The position numbers were made by a program, and so were the translations under genes. The notes beneath the pieces were generated by a model, which worked only from the letters and a program-made list of their open reading frames with translations, did no database searches and was not told where the DNA came from. Shown here piece after piece: positions 9,601-17,325 of a DNA stretch of 64,000 nt; position 1 is the stretch's first letter, and every line of letters starts with the position of its first letter. Origin of the DNA: Flavobacterium sp. IMCC34852. Lineage in GTDB: Bacteria > Bacteroidota > Bacteroidia > Flavobacteriales > Flavobacteriaceae. The DNA lies in assembly GCF_030643905.1 (NCBI RefSeq), contig NZ_CP121446.1, positions 1,116,001 through 1,180,000 of the forward strand, read 5' to 3'.

Positions 9601-10519
9601 GGTAATCATCAAAAGTTGTAATAATGGTATCAGCGCTTCCTGAAGGCTGGACTAAATCAACGATTCTTTTGCCGTTATCGCTACCGGTAGCGGTTACGTA
9701 ATAATAAGCTTTTTCAGCATAGATGTTTAAATTGGTTTTATAGTCATCGTTCCAATTGTCAAAGCCTTCTGCGTAAAAAAGGATATAATCCTGACTGTCA
9801 AAGACACCGTCGGTTTCACCAATAAATTGGATAGCGTTTTCTTCTAAATCAATCGGGTAGGCTGTTGCGTTTAATAAAGGGAGCATTTTACCACCACTGC
9901 CGTAAATTTTTATTTTTCTTGGGTCTACAGTAGTATCCAAACCTAAACTGCGTAGGAAATTTTTGGTGATTTTATAGACGCCTGATTTTTCTACATAAAA
10001 GCGATACCAATTTCCTGAACTTAATACAGAATTTTGAATGGCATTTACATTGTTGGCTGTATTGTTATTACGGTTGTTTTGATTTTGTTGAATGTTGTAA
10101 CTGAAAGAAACTAATTTTTTAAAGTCGTTCCCGTCCTTGATTATAGGAGAAACCACTAGTTGCCCATAAAATTTGTCTCGCGCAATATTGGTTTTGAATT
10201 TATAATTAAAAGCAGTAGGAATGTTTTTCGGGTCTAAATCTCCGAGTTGGTTTTCGGATATAGTTTCATAAACCAAGTTTCGGATTTGAATACTGTTTTC
10301 GTCGAAAACCCCTATAAGATTTAGTGTTAGTAGAAAACTAACAGTTTTTGTATAGCTGTCAAATTGGTAATTTTCGGGATTGAATTGAGGGATATTGAAG
10401 GAAGAATCACCATGAGAGAACCCTTTTTTTTCAGTCCAATTCAAAGTGATGTTCCCTTGCACTTGTGAAAAACCTATGATGGTAACAAATAGCAATAAAA
10501 CAGTAGAGATCTTTTTCAT
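6614..10519 (-). CDS. porU: T9SS C-terminal signal peptidase (sortase) PorU
   Basis: A cell-surface cysteine peptidase of family C25 (gingipain-like) that removes C-terminal sorting domains of T9SS cargo and attaches the cargo to the surface. The ~1301-residue protein has a signal peptide (MKKISTVLLLFVTIIGFSQ), a long N-terminal beta-rich region, and a peptidase domain with the catalytic pair His802 (NYLGHGGEDG) and Cys836 (TITCEFSRF). A sorting-domain-like C-terminus (NYPNPFVNYTEF to KKAEKIEKLVIL) is present, as is usual for PorU. A TTG at 10537 extends the frame, but the ATG at 10519 begins the signal peptide and is the likely start. Divergent from gldJ, as known in Flavobacterium. Confidence 0.93.
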   Translation of the reverse strand: MKKISTVLLLFVTIIGFSQVQGNITLNWTEKKGFSHGDSSFNIPQFNPENYQFDSYTKTVSFLLTLNLIGVFDENSIQIRNLVYETISENQLGDLDPKNIPTAFNYKFKTNIARDKFYGQLVVSPIIKDGNDFKKLVSFSYNIQQNQNNRNNNTANNVNAIQNSVLSSGNWYRFYVEKSGVYKITKNFLRSLGLDTTVDPRKIKIYGSGGKMLPLLNATAYPIDLEENAIQFIGETDGVFDSQDYILFYAEGFDNWNDDYKTNLNIYAEKAYYYVTATGSDNGKRIVDLVQPSGSADTIITTFDDYQFHETEKTNFARLGRIWFGEDFNTDNEQEFDFTFPNLVTATPIRISVHAGSAAFTPTSFKVEANSQLVGNINMSALSPTGSTKILVGISTNDVNVSSENVTVKITYDNGGVPGSRGYLDFINIKAKRNLQGYGKQFRFQYDQANSLSGIGEFQLSNASGISQVWDITDIYNVTKVENTTQNSFSFKSNLGEIRKYIAIDSNDFFSPSKESKSKVDNQNLKGTIFNNAQGQFQDIDYLIVTPKDLNAQAEKLANFHRNYSGLNVKVVNLENIYHEFSSGKQDISAIRNFVKYVYDNGSSNDSRVKYLNLFGDGSFDFKDRIPNNTNIVPTYQGLNGFTESEASFTSDDFFGMMSPDEGRLDFGFLPLNGTMTVGYDFGGIDIAVGRMIVSSVQQAEEMVNKVIEYHDIKSYGSWRNIYVAIGDDPNADQPSDRQLQFYQNRLADRIALEKPFINTKKILLDSYVQETSAGGKRYPKAREDIFASFEKGALVFNYLGHGGEDGLSEERIWEKSDGQNLANRYKYPLFITITCEFSRFDNPYRPTAGEYTFWNPRGGAISMITTVRSIGQSTAQYFNDVLAQYLFAYGSNQYTSIAEALRLAKNTGPNSATNIVFYLGDPALMLAIPKPKIVLTKVNDMPITGPIDDFKSLSYMKLSGEVLDQNNNLLSTYNGELSVNIFDKTITVNTLRNDGSDAMVSLNGPLATTMPFTALGETIFRGNASINNGQFEFGFVVPRDIRIPLDYGRISFYSKRNQILLDKTGYNTDIKIGGINPNAEVDNIGPTVKLYMNDETFVNGGITNASPFLLAILEDANGINTASGIGHDIVGILDGDESNPYIMNDYYETELDDYTKGRVYFPYRNLAPGLHTITFKAWDVYNNPITAEIQFIVIGDENVAINNVLNYPNPFVNYTEFWFSHNRPFEPLEVQVQVMTITGKIVWSKNQTVTTDGFLCRDITWDGKDDFGDRIGKGVYVYKLTVKSTLSNKKAEKIEKLVIL

Positions 10520-10577
10520 AGTAAACAATAAACGCAAATTTCAACAAAATAGTATTAAAAAGTAAAAAAAATTTTTT

Positions 10578-10611
10578 TTTGGGACAAAATACAATAAAAC
10601 TATTATTTTTG
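10578..10611 (+). promoter_or_regulatory. Bacteroidetes-type promoter for gldJ
   Basis: TTTG at 10578-10581 and TATTTTTG at 10604-10611, with 22 bases between them, match the Bacteroidetes promoter form TTTG-N~19-TAnnTTTG. Transcription would start near 10618, giving a leader of about 105 bases before gldJ. Confidence 0.65.
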
Positions 10612-10622
10612 CGTTCTATATA

Positions 10623-10646
10623 AAATCCAAAAGAGAGTTTGGATTT
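10623..10646 (+). promoter_or_regulatory. Hairpin in the gldJ leader
   Basis: AAATCCAAA (10623-10631) pairs perfectly with TTTGGATTT (10638-10646) around a six-base loop. It would sit within the first ~30 bases of the gldJ transcript. It has no T-run after it, so it is not a terminator. It may stabilise the 5' end of the mRNA. Confidence 0.5.
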
Positions 10647-10723
10647 AGTATTAATTTTAAAAAGATGTTGCAATGTAAAGGTTAATTCTTATATTGCGGC
10701 ACTAAAATTTACCTACTAAAAGT

Positions 10724-12451
10724 ATGAAAGTAAACAAAATTATTGCTGTAAAATTATTACTGTCATTAGTGATAATGATTGGTTTTACTAGTTGTAGTAA
10801 AAAATCCGATTCAAAAGGCGGTTCAAAAGCTACCGGATGGAAAATCAACGATAAAAAAGGAGGTTTTCAGTATGCTTCTAAATTCAAAAAGCAAGCTACA
10901 GGTCCCGGTTTAGTTTTGGTCGAAGGAGGAACATTTACCATGGGTAAAGTTCAGGATGATGTGATGCACGATTGGAACAATACTCCAAATCAGCAACACG
11001 TTATGTCTTTCTACATGGATGAGACTGAGGTAACCAATATGATGTATATGGAATACCTAGATTGGTTGAAAAGAGTATTCCCGCCGGATCAAGAAAATTA
11101 CAAAAACATTTACGAAGGTGCATCTCCGGATACTTTGGTTTGGAGAAACCGTTTAGGTTATAATGAAACAATGACCAATAACTATTTAAGACATCCGGCT
11201 TATGCTGAATATCCTGTAGTTGGCGTAAATTGGATTCAAGCTACAGAGTTTGCCATTTGGAGAACAGATCGCGTAAATGAGAAAATATTAGAAGAACAAC
11301 GTTTCTTGAAAAAAGATGCTAAAGTAACTGACGTTGCTGCTGACAAAGTGTTTAGTACAGAGGCTTATTTAGCTTCACCTTCGACAGCTATGGGTGGTGA
11401 TAGTAATATTGTATTACAAAAAGGCCAAAAAGCCGGTAAAGCTCCCAAAGGAGGAGCGGCTCCTGCAGCCGGTGCTACTAACACAGCCGGTAACAGTCCT
11501 AAGAATGTATATGCGCAAAGAACTTCAGGTATAATTTTGCCAGAGTACAGACTTCCAACAGAAGCAGAGTGGGAATATGCTGCTGCTGCTGACGTAGGTC
11601 AAAGAGAATATAACGCTTACAAAGGGCAAAAGAAATATCCTTGGTCTGGTACTTACACTCGTTCCGGAAAAAGACAAGTAAGAGGAGATCAATTGGCTAA
11701 CTTTAAACAAGGAAAAGGAGATTACGGTGGAATCGCAGGTTGGTCTGATGATGGTGCTGATATCACTAATAAAGTTAAGTCTTATCCGCCGAACGATTTC
11801 GGATTGTATGATATGGCAGGAAATGTTGCGGAATGGGTTGCCGATGTTTACAGACCAATTGTAGATGATGAGGCTAATGACTTCAACTATTACAGAGGTA
11901 ACGTTTACATGAAAAATAAAATTGGTGAAGACGGTAAAGTAGAATTAGTTACTCAAGAAACTCAAAAATTTGACACGTTATCTAACGGTAAAATTGTTTC
12001 AAGAAATTTCCCAGGACAAATCGCTCAAGTACCGGTTGATGAAAATGAAACTTATTTAAGACAAAACTTCGACAAATCTGATAACAGAAACTACCGTGAT
12101 GGAGATAAACAATCTACCAGATATTTTAAATTCGGTAACTCAGAAGAAGGTGATGAAAAAGGTAAGTTAAGAGATGACCAAAGAATGTATGATTCGCCTA
12201 AACACAATGTTTCTACAGACAGTTTAGGAAACATGGTTAAAAAATATGACAAGTCAAACAAAAGAACCACTTTAGTTAATGACGATGTAAGAGTTTACAA
12301 AGGAGGTTCTTGGAGAGACAGAGCTTATTGGTTAGATCCGGCTCAAAGAAGATATTTCCCTCAAGATATAGCTACTGACTACATCGGATTCAGATGTGCA
12401 ATGTCTAGAGTTGGTCCTAAAGCTGACAAAAAGAAAAGACCAAGAAACTAA
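10724..12451 (+). CDS. gldJ: Gliding motility / T9SS lipoprotein GldJ
   Basis: An outer-membrane lipoprotein of the gliding motor and T9SS. The protein (575 aa) has a lipoprotein signal peptide with the lipobox GFTSC, lipidated at Cys24, and a formylglycine-generating-enzyme-like (SUMF1) domain: VEGGTFTMGKV near 66-76, TEVTNMMYMEYLDW, YRLPTEAEWEYAAAA near 270, YDMAGNVAEWVADVY near 363 and KGGSWRDRAYW near the C-terminus. In this family the fold is structural, not catalytic. A low-complexity insert rich in Gly, Ala and Pro is near 240-260. Divergent from porU, with its own promoter and a strong terminator. Confidence 0.95.
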   Translation: MKVNKIIAVKLLLSLVIMIGFTSCSKKSDSKGGSKATGWKINDKKGGFQYASKFKKQATGPGLVLVEGGTFTMGKVQDDVMHDWNNTPNQQHVMSFYMDETEVTNMMYMEYLDWLKRVFPPDQENYKNIYEGASPDTLVWRNRLGYNETMTNNYLRHPAYAEYPVVGVNWIQATEFAIWRTDRVNEKILEEQRFLKKDAKVTDVAADKVFSTEAYLASPSTAMGGDSNIVLQKGQKAGKAPKGGAAPAAGATNTAGNSPKNVYAQRTSGIILPEYRLPTEAEWEYAAAADVGQREYNAYKGQKKYPWSGTYTRSGKRQVRGDQLANFKQGKGDYGGIAGWSDDGADITNKVKSYPPNDFGLYDMAGNVAEWVADVYRPIVDDEANDFNYYRGNVYMKNKIGEDGKVELVTQETQKFDTLSNGKIVSRNFPGQIAQVPVDENETYLRQNFDKSDNRNYRDGDKQSTRYFKFGNSEEGDEKGKLRDDQRMYDSPKHNVSTDSLGNMVKKYDKSNKRTTLVNDDVRVYKGGSWRDRAYWLDPAQRRYFPQDIATDYIGFRCAMSRVGPKADKKKRPRN

Positions 12452-12472
12452 TTTTAGTTTATGAATACTACC

Positions 12473-12501
12473 AAAAAAGCCCTAATTTTAAGGGCTTTTT
12501 T
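12473..12501. terminator. Rho-independent terminator after gldJ
   Basis: AAAAAAGCCCT (12473-12483) pairs with AGGGCTTTTTT (12491-12501) over a short A/T loop. It lies 22 bases after gldJ. murF starts 18 bases later without a clear promoter, so it may depend on read-through. Confidence 0.9.
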
Positions 12502-12519
12502 ATTTTAATACTATTCCAA

Positions 12520-13803
12520 ATGACCATTCAGAATATTCACGCCTTATTTTTAAAATGTTCTCGGGTTTCTATCGATACCAGAAAGATTGAGTCTAATGCT
12601 TTATTTGTAGCCATCAAAGGCGATCGATTTGATGCGAATACTTTTGCGGAAGAAGCTTTAGCAAAAGGTGCTTCCTATGTTATCATTGATAATAAAGAGT
12701 ATTACATTGACGAAAGAACAATTTTGGTTCAAGACAGTTTAAAAACACTGCAAGAATTGGCTTCCTACCATAGGAATTTTTTAAAAACTCCAATAGTTGC
12801 ATTGACCGGAAGTAATGGTAAAACAACTACCAAAGAACTTATTAATGTGGTTTTGTCTAAAAAGTTTAAAACGGTAGCTACTGTCGGTAATTTGAATAAT
12901 CATATAGGCGTTCCGTTGACACTTTTGACATTTACTAAAGATACTGAAATTGGCATAGTTGAAATGGGTGCCAATCATCAGAAAGAAATTGAATTTCTAT
13001 GTGAGATTGCCCAACCGGATTATGGCTTTATCACCAATTTCGGAAAGGCTCATTTAGAAGGATTTGGCGGAGTGGAAGGTGTTATTAAAGGCAAAAGTGA
13101 AATGTATGCTTATTTGAAAGCCAATGATAAATTGGTTTTTGTCAATGTAGACGATGAAATTCAAAACAGTAAAACGGTTGATTTTAAGCGCTATAGTTTT
13201 AGCGGGCAAGACAAAACAGCCGATGTTTTTATTGAAAGGGTTGTGGCAAATCCTCTTGTCAAAATTGACGCCCTAGGTGTAACTATTCATTCTCACTTGA
13301 TTGGATTGTACAATGCTAATAACATTAGCGCCGCCATCACTATCGGGCATTATTTTGGCATATTACCTTCAGAAATTAAAGAAGCTGTTGAAAGTTATAT
13401 TCCGGAAAATAACCGGTCACAGTTGTTGGTAAAAGGAAGCAATGAAATTATACTCGATGCCTACAATGCCAATCCAAGCAGCATGAAAGTGGCTTTGGAG
13501 AATTTCATTCAATTAGATAAACCTAACAAAGCTATTGTAATTGGTGATATGTATGAATTAGGCGAAGAAAGTTTGTCTGAGCATAAATCTATAGTTGATT
13601 TTTTAGCTAATGAATGTTCTTTTGAATGTCATTTGGTTGGTAAAGATTTTTTTGCCAATACTATAAAAAAGGATTGGCTTCACTTTTATGCCACTTTTGA
13701 AGACTTCGCTGATTTTTTATCCGACCATAGTTTTACTCAAAAGATTATTTTGATAAAAGGGTCGAGAGGTATGGCATTAGAACGAACTTTAGAATATATT
13801 TAA
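12520..13803 (+). CDS. murF: UDP-N-acetylmuramoyl-tripeptide--D-alanyl-D-alanine ligase
   Basis: A cytoplasmic Mur ligase that adds D-Ala-D-Ala to the UDP-MurNAc-tripeptide in peptidoglycan synthesis. The 427-residue protein has the N-terminal substrate domain with SIDTRKIESNALFVAIKGDRFD (start of the MurE/F motif), the ATP-binding P-loop TGSNGKTTT at 96-104, GNLNNHIGVPLTLL, the central EMGANHQKEIEFL and the C-terminal DAYNANPSSMKVAL and GDMYELGEES motifs. Length and motif order are normal for MurF. Confidence 0.95.
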   Translation: MTIQNIHALFLKCSRVSIDTRKIESNALFVAIKGDRFDANTFAEEALAKGASYVIIDNKEYYIDERTILVQDSLKTLQELASYHRNFLKTPIVALTGSNGKTTTKELINVVLSKKFKTVATVGNLNNHIGVPLTLLTFTKDTEIGIVEMGANHQKEIEFLCEIAQPDYGFITNFGKAHLEGFGGVEGVIKGKSEMYAYLKANDKLVFVNVDDEIQNSKTVDFKRYSFSGQDKTADVFIERVVANPLVKIDALGVTIHSHLIGLYNANNISAAITIGHYFGILPSEIKEAVESYIPENNRSQLLVKGSNEIILDAYNANPSSMKVALENFIQLDKPNKAIVIGDMYELGEESLSEHKSIVDFLANECSFECHLVGKDFFANTIKKDWLHFYATFEDFADFLSDHSFTQKIILIKGSRGMALERTLEYI

Positions 13804-13811
13804 AAACTTAC

Positions 13812-13839
13812 AACTCCTTAATAAACTGAGGAGTTTTTT
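13812..13839 (+). terminator. Rho-independent terminator after murF
   Basis: AACTCCT (13812-13818) pairs with AGGAGTT (13829-13835), followed by a T-run that ends at 13839. Confidence 0.8.
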
Positions 13840-14108
13840 ATTTGGATATTATTTTAGTAATCAGCAAGATATAGGTGCATAATTACTGTGGAGTACTTTT
13901 GAATTTCACTAAATTAGAAAGAGAAATTCATCTCAAGTTCGGGAATTGTTTTTACTTTTATATGTTATTACAAATGTGGTACATTTTAAACCTTATTTAT
14001 ATGGTTTAAAAGCTGAAAAAAAGTATCAGGAAAATAGGCTTTTTAAGCAATTTTCTGAAGTATAATCTAACTTTAATGTAAACTTATTTAATTCTAATTT
14101 ATAAAATA
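13840..14108 (+). promoter_or_regulatory. Non-coding region before the first surface protein
   Basis: Together with the terminator this is about 305 bases without a gene. It is A/T-rich. TACTTTTG at 13894-13901 matches the Bacteroidetes -7 consensus, but there is no matching -33 TTTG and the leader would be ~200 bases, so it is a weak promoter candidate. The 19 bases at 13903-13921 recur with two differences at 17233-17251, before the dockerin-like gene, and may be a shared regulatory site. I see no RNA gene. Confidence 0.3.
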
Positions 14109-17048
14109 ATGATTAACACTACTTCTTGCAAGAAACTATTAGTTCTTCTCTTTTTTATGTTTTCCTATACCGGGAATGCTCAGGTGGCCGGAACTCATTT
14201 TACAATTACATTGGCGAATGTTACTTCATCTTCTAATACATTAGAATTTGATATTATGCTTACGATTGATGGTACCGGAGATGCTGCTTCAGGGGTTAAG
14301 TTATCCGCCATGTCAGCTGGGATTAATTACAATACGGCTATTGTTAACGGTGGGACTCTTACTTGTGCCTACATAGGTGGTAAAAGCGCTGCAATCGCAG
14401 GCTTGGTAAATACAACGACACCTAGTACAGTTACAGCTGGGCATATAAGAATTACGGCTTCACCATTAACTATAGATACTGCATTTGATGTTGTAAACGG
14501 GACGTATACTTTTGGTAGATATAGATTGACAAATACAGCAAGTTGGACAAGCAATTCTGATGCTCAATTATGGTTGCAACCTAATAATATTGGTAGGACC
14601 AATACCGCTGTGAATGCTTTTCCTTATGGAGCGACTTTGGGAGCGGCATCCTATTCTTACAGTACAACTGCCCCTGCTGGTTCTCCGGGAGTTAGTTTAG
14701 GCTATTCTCAAGCCACACCATTGTCGGCATTATTAAATGTATCAACTCAGGATTGTGCAACTTTGGGTACACCTGTAGTGACAGACGTAGATTGTTTTGG
14801 AGGAACTGATGGTGCTGCTACCATTACAATGTCAGCTTTAACGCCAAGTGTTTCTGCGATTAGTTATACTATAGATGGAGGTGCCTCGCAAAATGCCACA
14901 TTAGTGTCAGGAGCTTTCACCATTAATGGTTTAAGTGTTGGTACTTATTCTGTAGTTGTTTCAAATGCAGGTTGTCCTGATGTTACTGTGCCTGTAACGG
15001 TTTCGGGTCCAACAACTCCAATAACGAATGTCACTAACGAATCAGCTTGTGATAGCTACGTTTGGTCAGTAACCGGATTGACTTATACTATGAGTGGAAC
15101 TTACACGGGTACATCAACCAATTTAAATGGATGTACAGTCAATGAAACTTTGAATTTGACTATTACACCAAGTACTTCAAATACTACTACGGCTTCGGCT
15201 TGTGATACTTACACTTGGTCGGTAAACGGAGCGACTTATACGGCTTCGGGCACTTATACTTCGGTAGTAGATTGTCATACAGAAACTTTGAATTTGACTA
15301 TCACGCCAAGTACTTCAAATACCACTACGGCTTCGGCTTGTGACACTTATACATGGTCGGTAAACGGAGCAACCTACACGGCTTCGGGCACTTATACTTC
15401 GGTAGTAGATTGTCATACAGAAACTTTGAATTTAACTATCACGCCAAGCACTTCAAATACCACTACAGCTTCGGCTTGTGACACTTATACATGGTCGGTA
15501 AACGGAGCGACTTATACGGCTTCGGGCACTTATACTTCGGTAGTAGATTGTCATACAGAAACTTTGAATTTAACTATCACGCCAAGCACTTCAAACACCA
15601 CTACGGCTTCGGCTTGTGATACTTACACTTGGTCGGTAAACGGAGCGACTTATACGGCTTCGGGCACTTATACTTCGGTAGTAGATTGTCATACAGAAAC
15701 TTTGAATTTAACTATCACGCCAAGTACTTCAAATACCACTACGGCTTCGGCTTGTGACACTTACACTTGGTCGGTAAACGGAGCGACTTATACGGCTTCG
15801 GGTACATACACTTCGGTAGTAGATTGTCATACAGAAACTTTGAATTTAACTATCACGCCAAGCACTTCAAATACCACTACGGCTTCGGCTTGTGATACTT
15901 ACACTTGGTCGGTAAACGGCGCGACTTATACGGCTTCGGGTACATACACTTCGGTAGTAGATTGTCATACAGAAACTTTGAATTTGACTATCACGCCAAG
16001 TACTTCAAATACCACTACGGTTTCGGCTTGTGACACTTATACATGGTCGGTAAACGGAGCGACTTACACGGCTTCGGGCACTTATACTTCGGTAGTAGAT
16101 TGTCATACAGAAACTTTGAATTTGACTATTACACCAAGCACTTCAAATACCACTACGGCTTCTGCTTGTGATACTTACACTTGGTCGGTAAACGGAGCGA
16201 CTTATACGGCTTCGGGCACTTATACTTCGGTAGTAGATTGTCATACAGAAACTTTGAATTTGACTATTACACCAAGCACTTCAAATACCACTACGGCTTC
16301 TGCTTGTGATACTTATACATGGTCGGTAAACGGAGCGACTTATACGGCTTCGGGTACTTATACTTCGGTAGTAGATTGTCATACAGAAACTTTGAATTTG
16401 ACTATCACGCCAAGCACTTCAAATACCACTACGGCTTCGGCTTGTGACACTTATACATGGTCGGTAAACGGAGCGACTTATACGGCTTCGGGCACTTATA
16501 CTTCGGTAGTAGATTGTCATACAGAAACTTTGAATTTAACTATCAACTCATCGCCGACACCAACAGGTTCCTCAACTCAAACGGTATCGGTTAATGATTT
16601 AAACGATGCTACTTTAGAGGATTTAGTGGTGAGTCCAACAACTGTGATTTGGTATGCTTCTTTGGCTGATGCTCAAAATCAAGTGAATCCTTTAGCTATT
16701 ACAACAGTATTAGTAGATGGTGCAACTTATTATGCAGTTAACGTTTCTTTGGGTTGTGCCAGTGCGCCTTTTGCAGTGACGGTTACAGTGGCATTGGAGG
16801 TTGATGGTTTTGATGATGCGAACTTCAGAGTTTATCCTAATCCAACGTCTGGAATTGTTACCATAAAATATACTGAGAATATTAACGCTATAGTACTTAT
16901 GAATTTACTTGGGCAAGTTATTTTAGAGGAAAGACCTAACGTAACTGAAAGTTCAATGGATTTATCATCGTTGCCATCAGCAACTTATTTGATAAAAGTA
17001 ATTTCAAATGGAAAAGTTAAAGTTGTGAAATTGATTAAAAAAGACTAG
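14109..17048 (+). CDS. Repeat-rich T9SS type A surface protein with cohesin-like N-terminal domain
   Basis: 979 residues. A signal peptide (about 1-25, ending YTGNAQ) is followed by a ~190-residue domain (about 26-215) that is nearly the same as that of the protein at 23559. Its pattern of alternating strands around LEFDIMLTIDG and VKLSAMSAGINYN resembles cohesin-type jelly rolls; this is an inference. Next comes a SprB-like Ig segment, one diverged repeat, then ten nearly identical 46-residue repeats (about 362-812), each with two Cys, in the motifs SACDTYTWSV and VDCHTETLNL. A linker with Ig-like character leads to a type A sorting domain (VYPNPTSGIVTIKY to KVVKLIKKD). It is likely a surface stalk or adhesin; the function is unknown. 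Confidence 0.85.
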   Translation: MINTTSCKKLLVLLFFMFSYTGNAQVAGTHFTITLANVTSSSNTLEFDIMLTIDGTGDAASGVKLSAMSAGINYNTAIVNGGTLTCAYIGGKSAAIAGLVNTTTPSTVTAGHIRITASPLTIDTAFDVVNGTYTFGRYRLTNTASWTSNSDAQLWLQPNNIGRTNTAVNAFPYGATLGAASYSYSTTAPAGSPGVSLGYSQATPLSALLNVSTQDCATLGTPVVTDVDCFGGTDGAATITMSALTPSVSAISYTIDGGASQNATLVSGAFTINGLSVGTYSVVVSNAGCPDVTVPVTVSGPTTPITNVTNESACDSYVWSVTGLTYTMSGTYTGTSTNLNGCTVNETLNLTITPSTSNTTTASACDTYTWSVNGATYTASGTYTSVVDCHTETLNLTITPSTSNTTTASACDTYTWSVNGATYTASGTYTSVVDCHTETLNLTITPSTSNTTTASACDTYTWSVNGATYTASGTYTSVVDCHTETLNLTITPSTSNTTTASACDTYTWSVNGATYTASGTYTSVVDCHTETLNLTITPSTSNTTTASACDTYTWSVNGATYTASGTYTSVVDCHTETLNLTITPSTSNTTTASACDTYTWSVNGATYTASGTYTSVVDCHTETLNLTITPSTSNTTTVSACDTYTWSVNGATYTASGTYTSVVDCHTETLNLTITPSTSNTTTASACDTYTWSVNGATYTASGTYTSVVDCHTETLNLTITPSTSNTTTASACDTYTWSVNGATYTASGTYTSVVDCHTETLNLTITPSTSNTTTASACDTYTWSVNGATYTASGTYTSVVDCHTETLNLTINSSPTPTGSSTQTVSVNDLNDATLEDLVVSPTTVIWYASLADAQNQVNPLAITTVLVDGATYYAVNVSLGCASAPFAVTVTVALEVDGFDDANFRVYPNPTSGIVTIKYTENINAIVLMNLLGQVILEERPNVTESSMDLSSLPSATYLIKVISNGKVKVVKLIKKD
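14184..14728 (+). repeat. Direct repeat copy 1 (cohesin-like domain)
   Basis: This stretch encodes the N-terminal domain of the 14109 gene and has a near-identical partner in the same orientation at 23639-24183, about 9.45 kb away. Long runs of codons agree at the DNA level, so the duplication is fairly recent or kept similar by gene conversion. Confidence 0.8.
15192..16545 (+). repeat. Ten tandem 138-bp coding repeats
   Basis: Units start every 138 bases exactly (15192, 15330, 15468, 15606, 15744, 15882, 16020, 16158, 16296, 16434); the last is cut short near 16545. A diverged unit precedes them (15042-15191). Units differ mostly by silent changes; one replacement is Ala to Val at 16020. 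Such uniformity points to recent expansion and a copy number that can vary. Confidence 0.95.
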
Positions 17049-17084
17049 TAGTTATTTCAATTTGGGTTTTGAAATAAATGAAAG

Positions 17085-17114
17085 AAAACCACTAACGTTG
17101 TTAGTGGTTTTTTT
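17085..17114. terminator. Rho-independent terminator after the repeat protein
   Basis: CCACTAAC (17089-17096) pairs with GTTAGTGG (17100-17107) over a three-base loop, with A4 before and T7 after it. It separates the 14109 gene from the 17326-26654 pair. Confidence 0.9.
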
Positions 17115-17325
17115 ATGCAAAAAGGTTTCAAATTACTTTTAAATATTGCTGAAAACCTTTTTGATTTTAACAGTTATTTTTTTTGAAAATCCTTTATTTA
17201 TGAGCCTTTTAGAGGGGAAACGGCTTTTAAAATTCATTAAATTAGAAAGTCTTCTTTTTTTTTGTATAAGTATAAATAATAGTTTTACTTCCACAACAAC
17301 AATTTATTAACCAATTCAAATAATT

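Noticed and set aside
10520..10537. TTG at 10537 as the porU start (likewise TTG at 6600 for porV and TTG at 41967 for the adhesin)
   Set aside because: An ATG directly precedes a normal signal peptide in each case.
10735..10742. Minus-strand TAATTTTG as the porU promoter
   Set aside because: It lies inside gldJ coding sequence, would give a leader of about 200 bases and has no matching -33 element.
15192..16545. CRISPR array
   Set aside because: The units are 138 bases without spacers and are in frame within a long protein gene.
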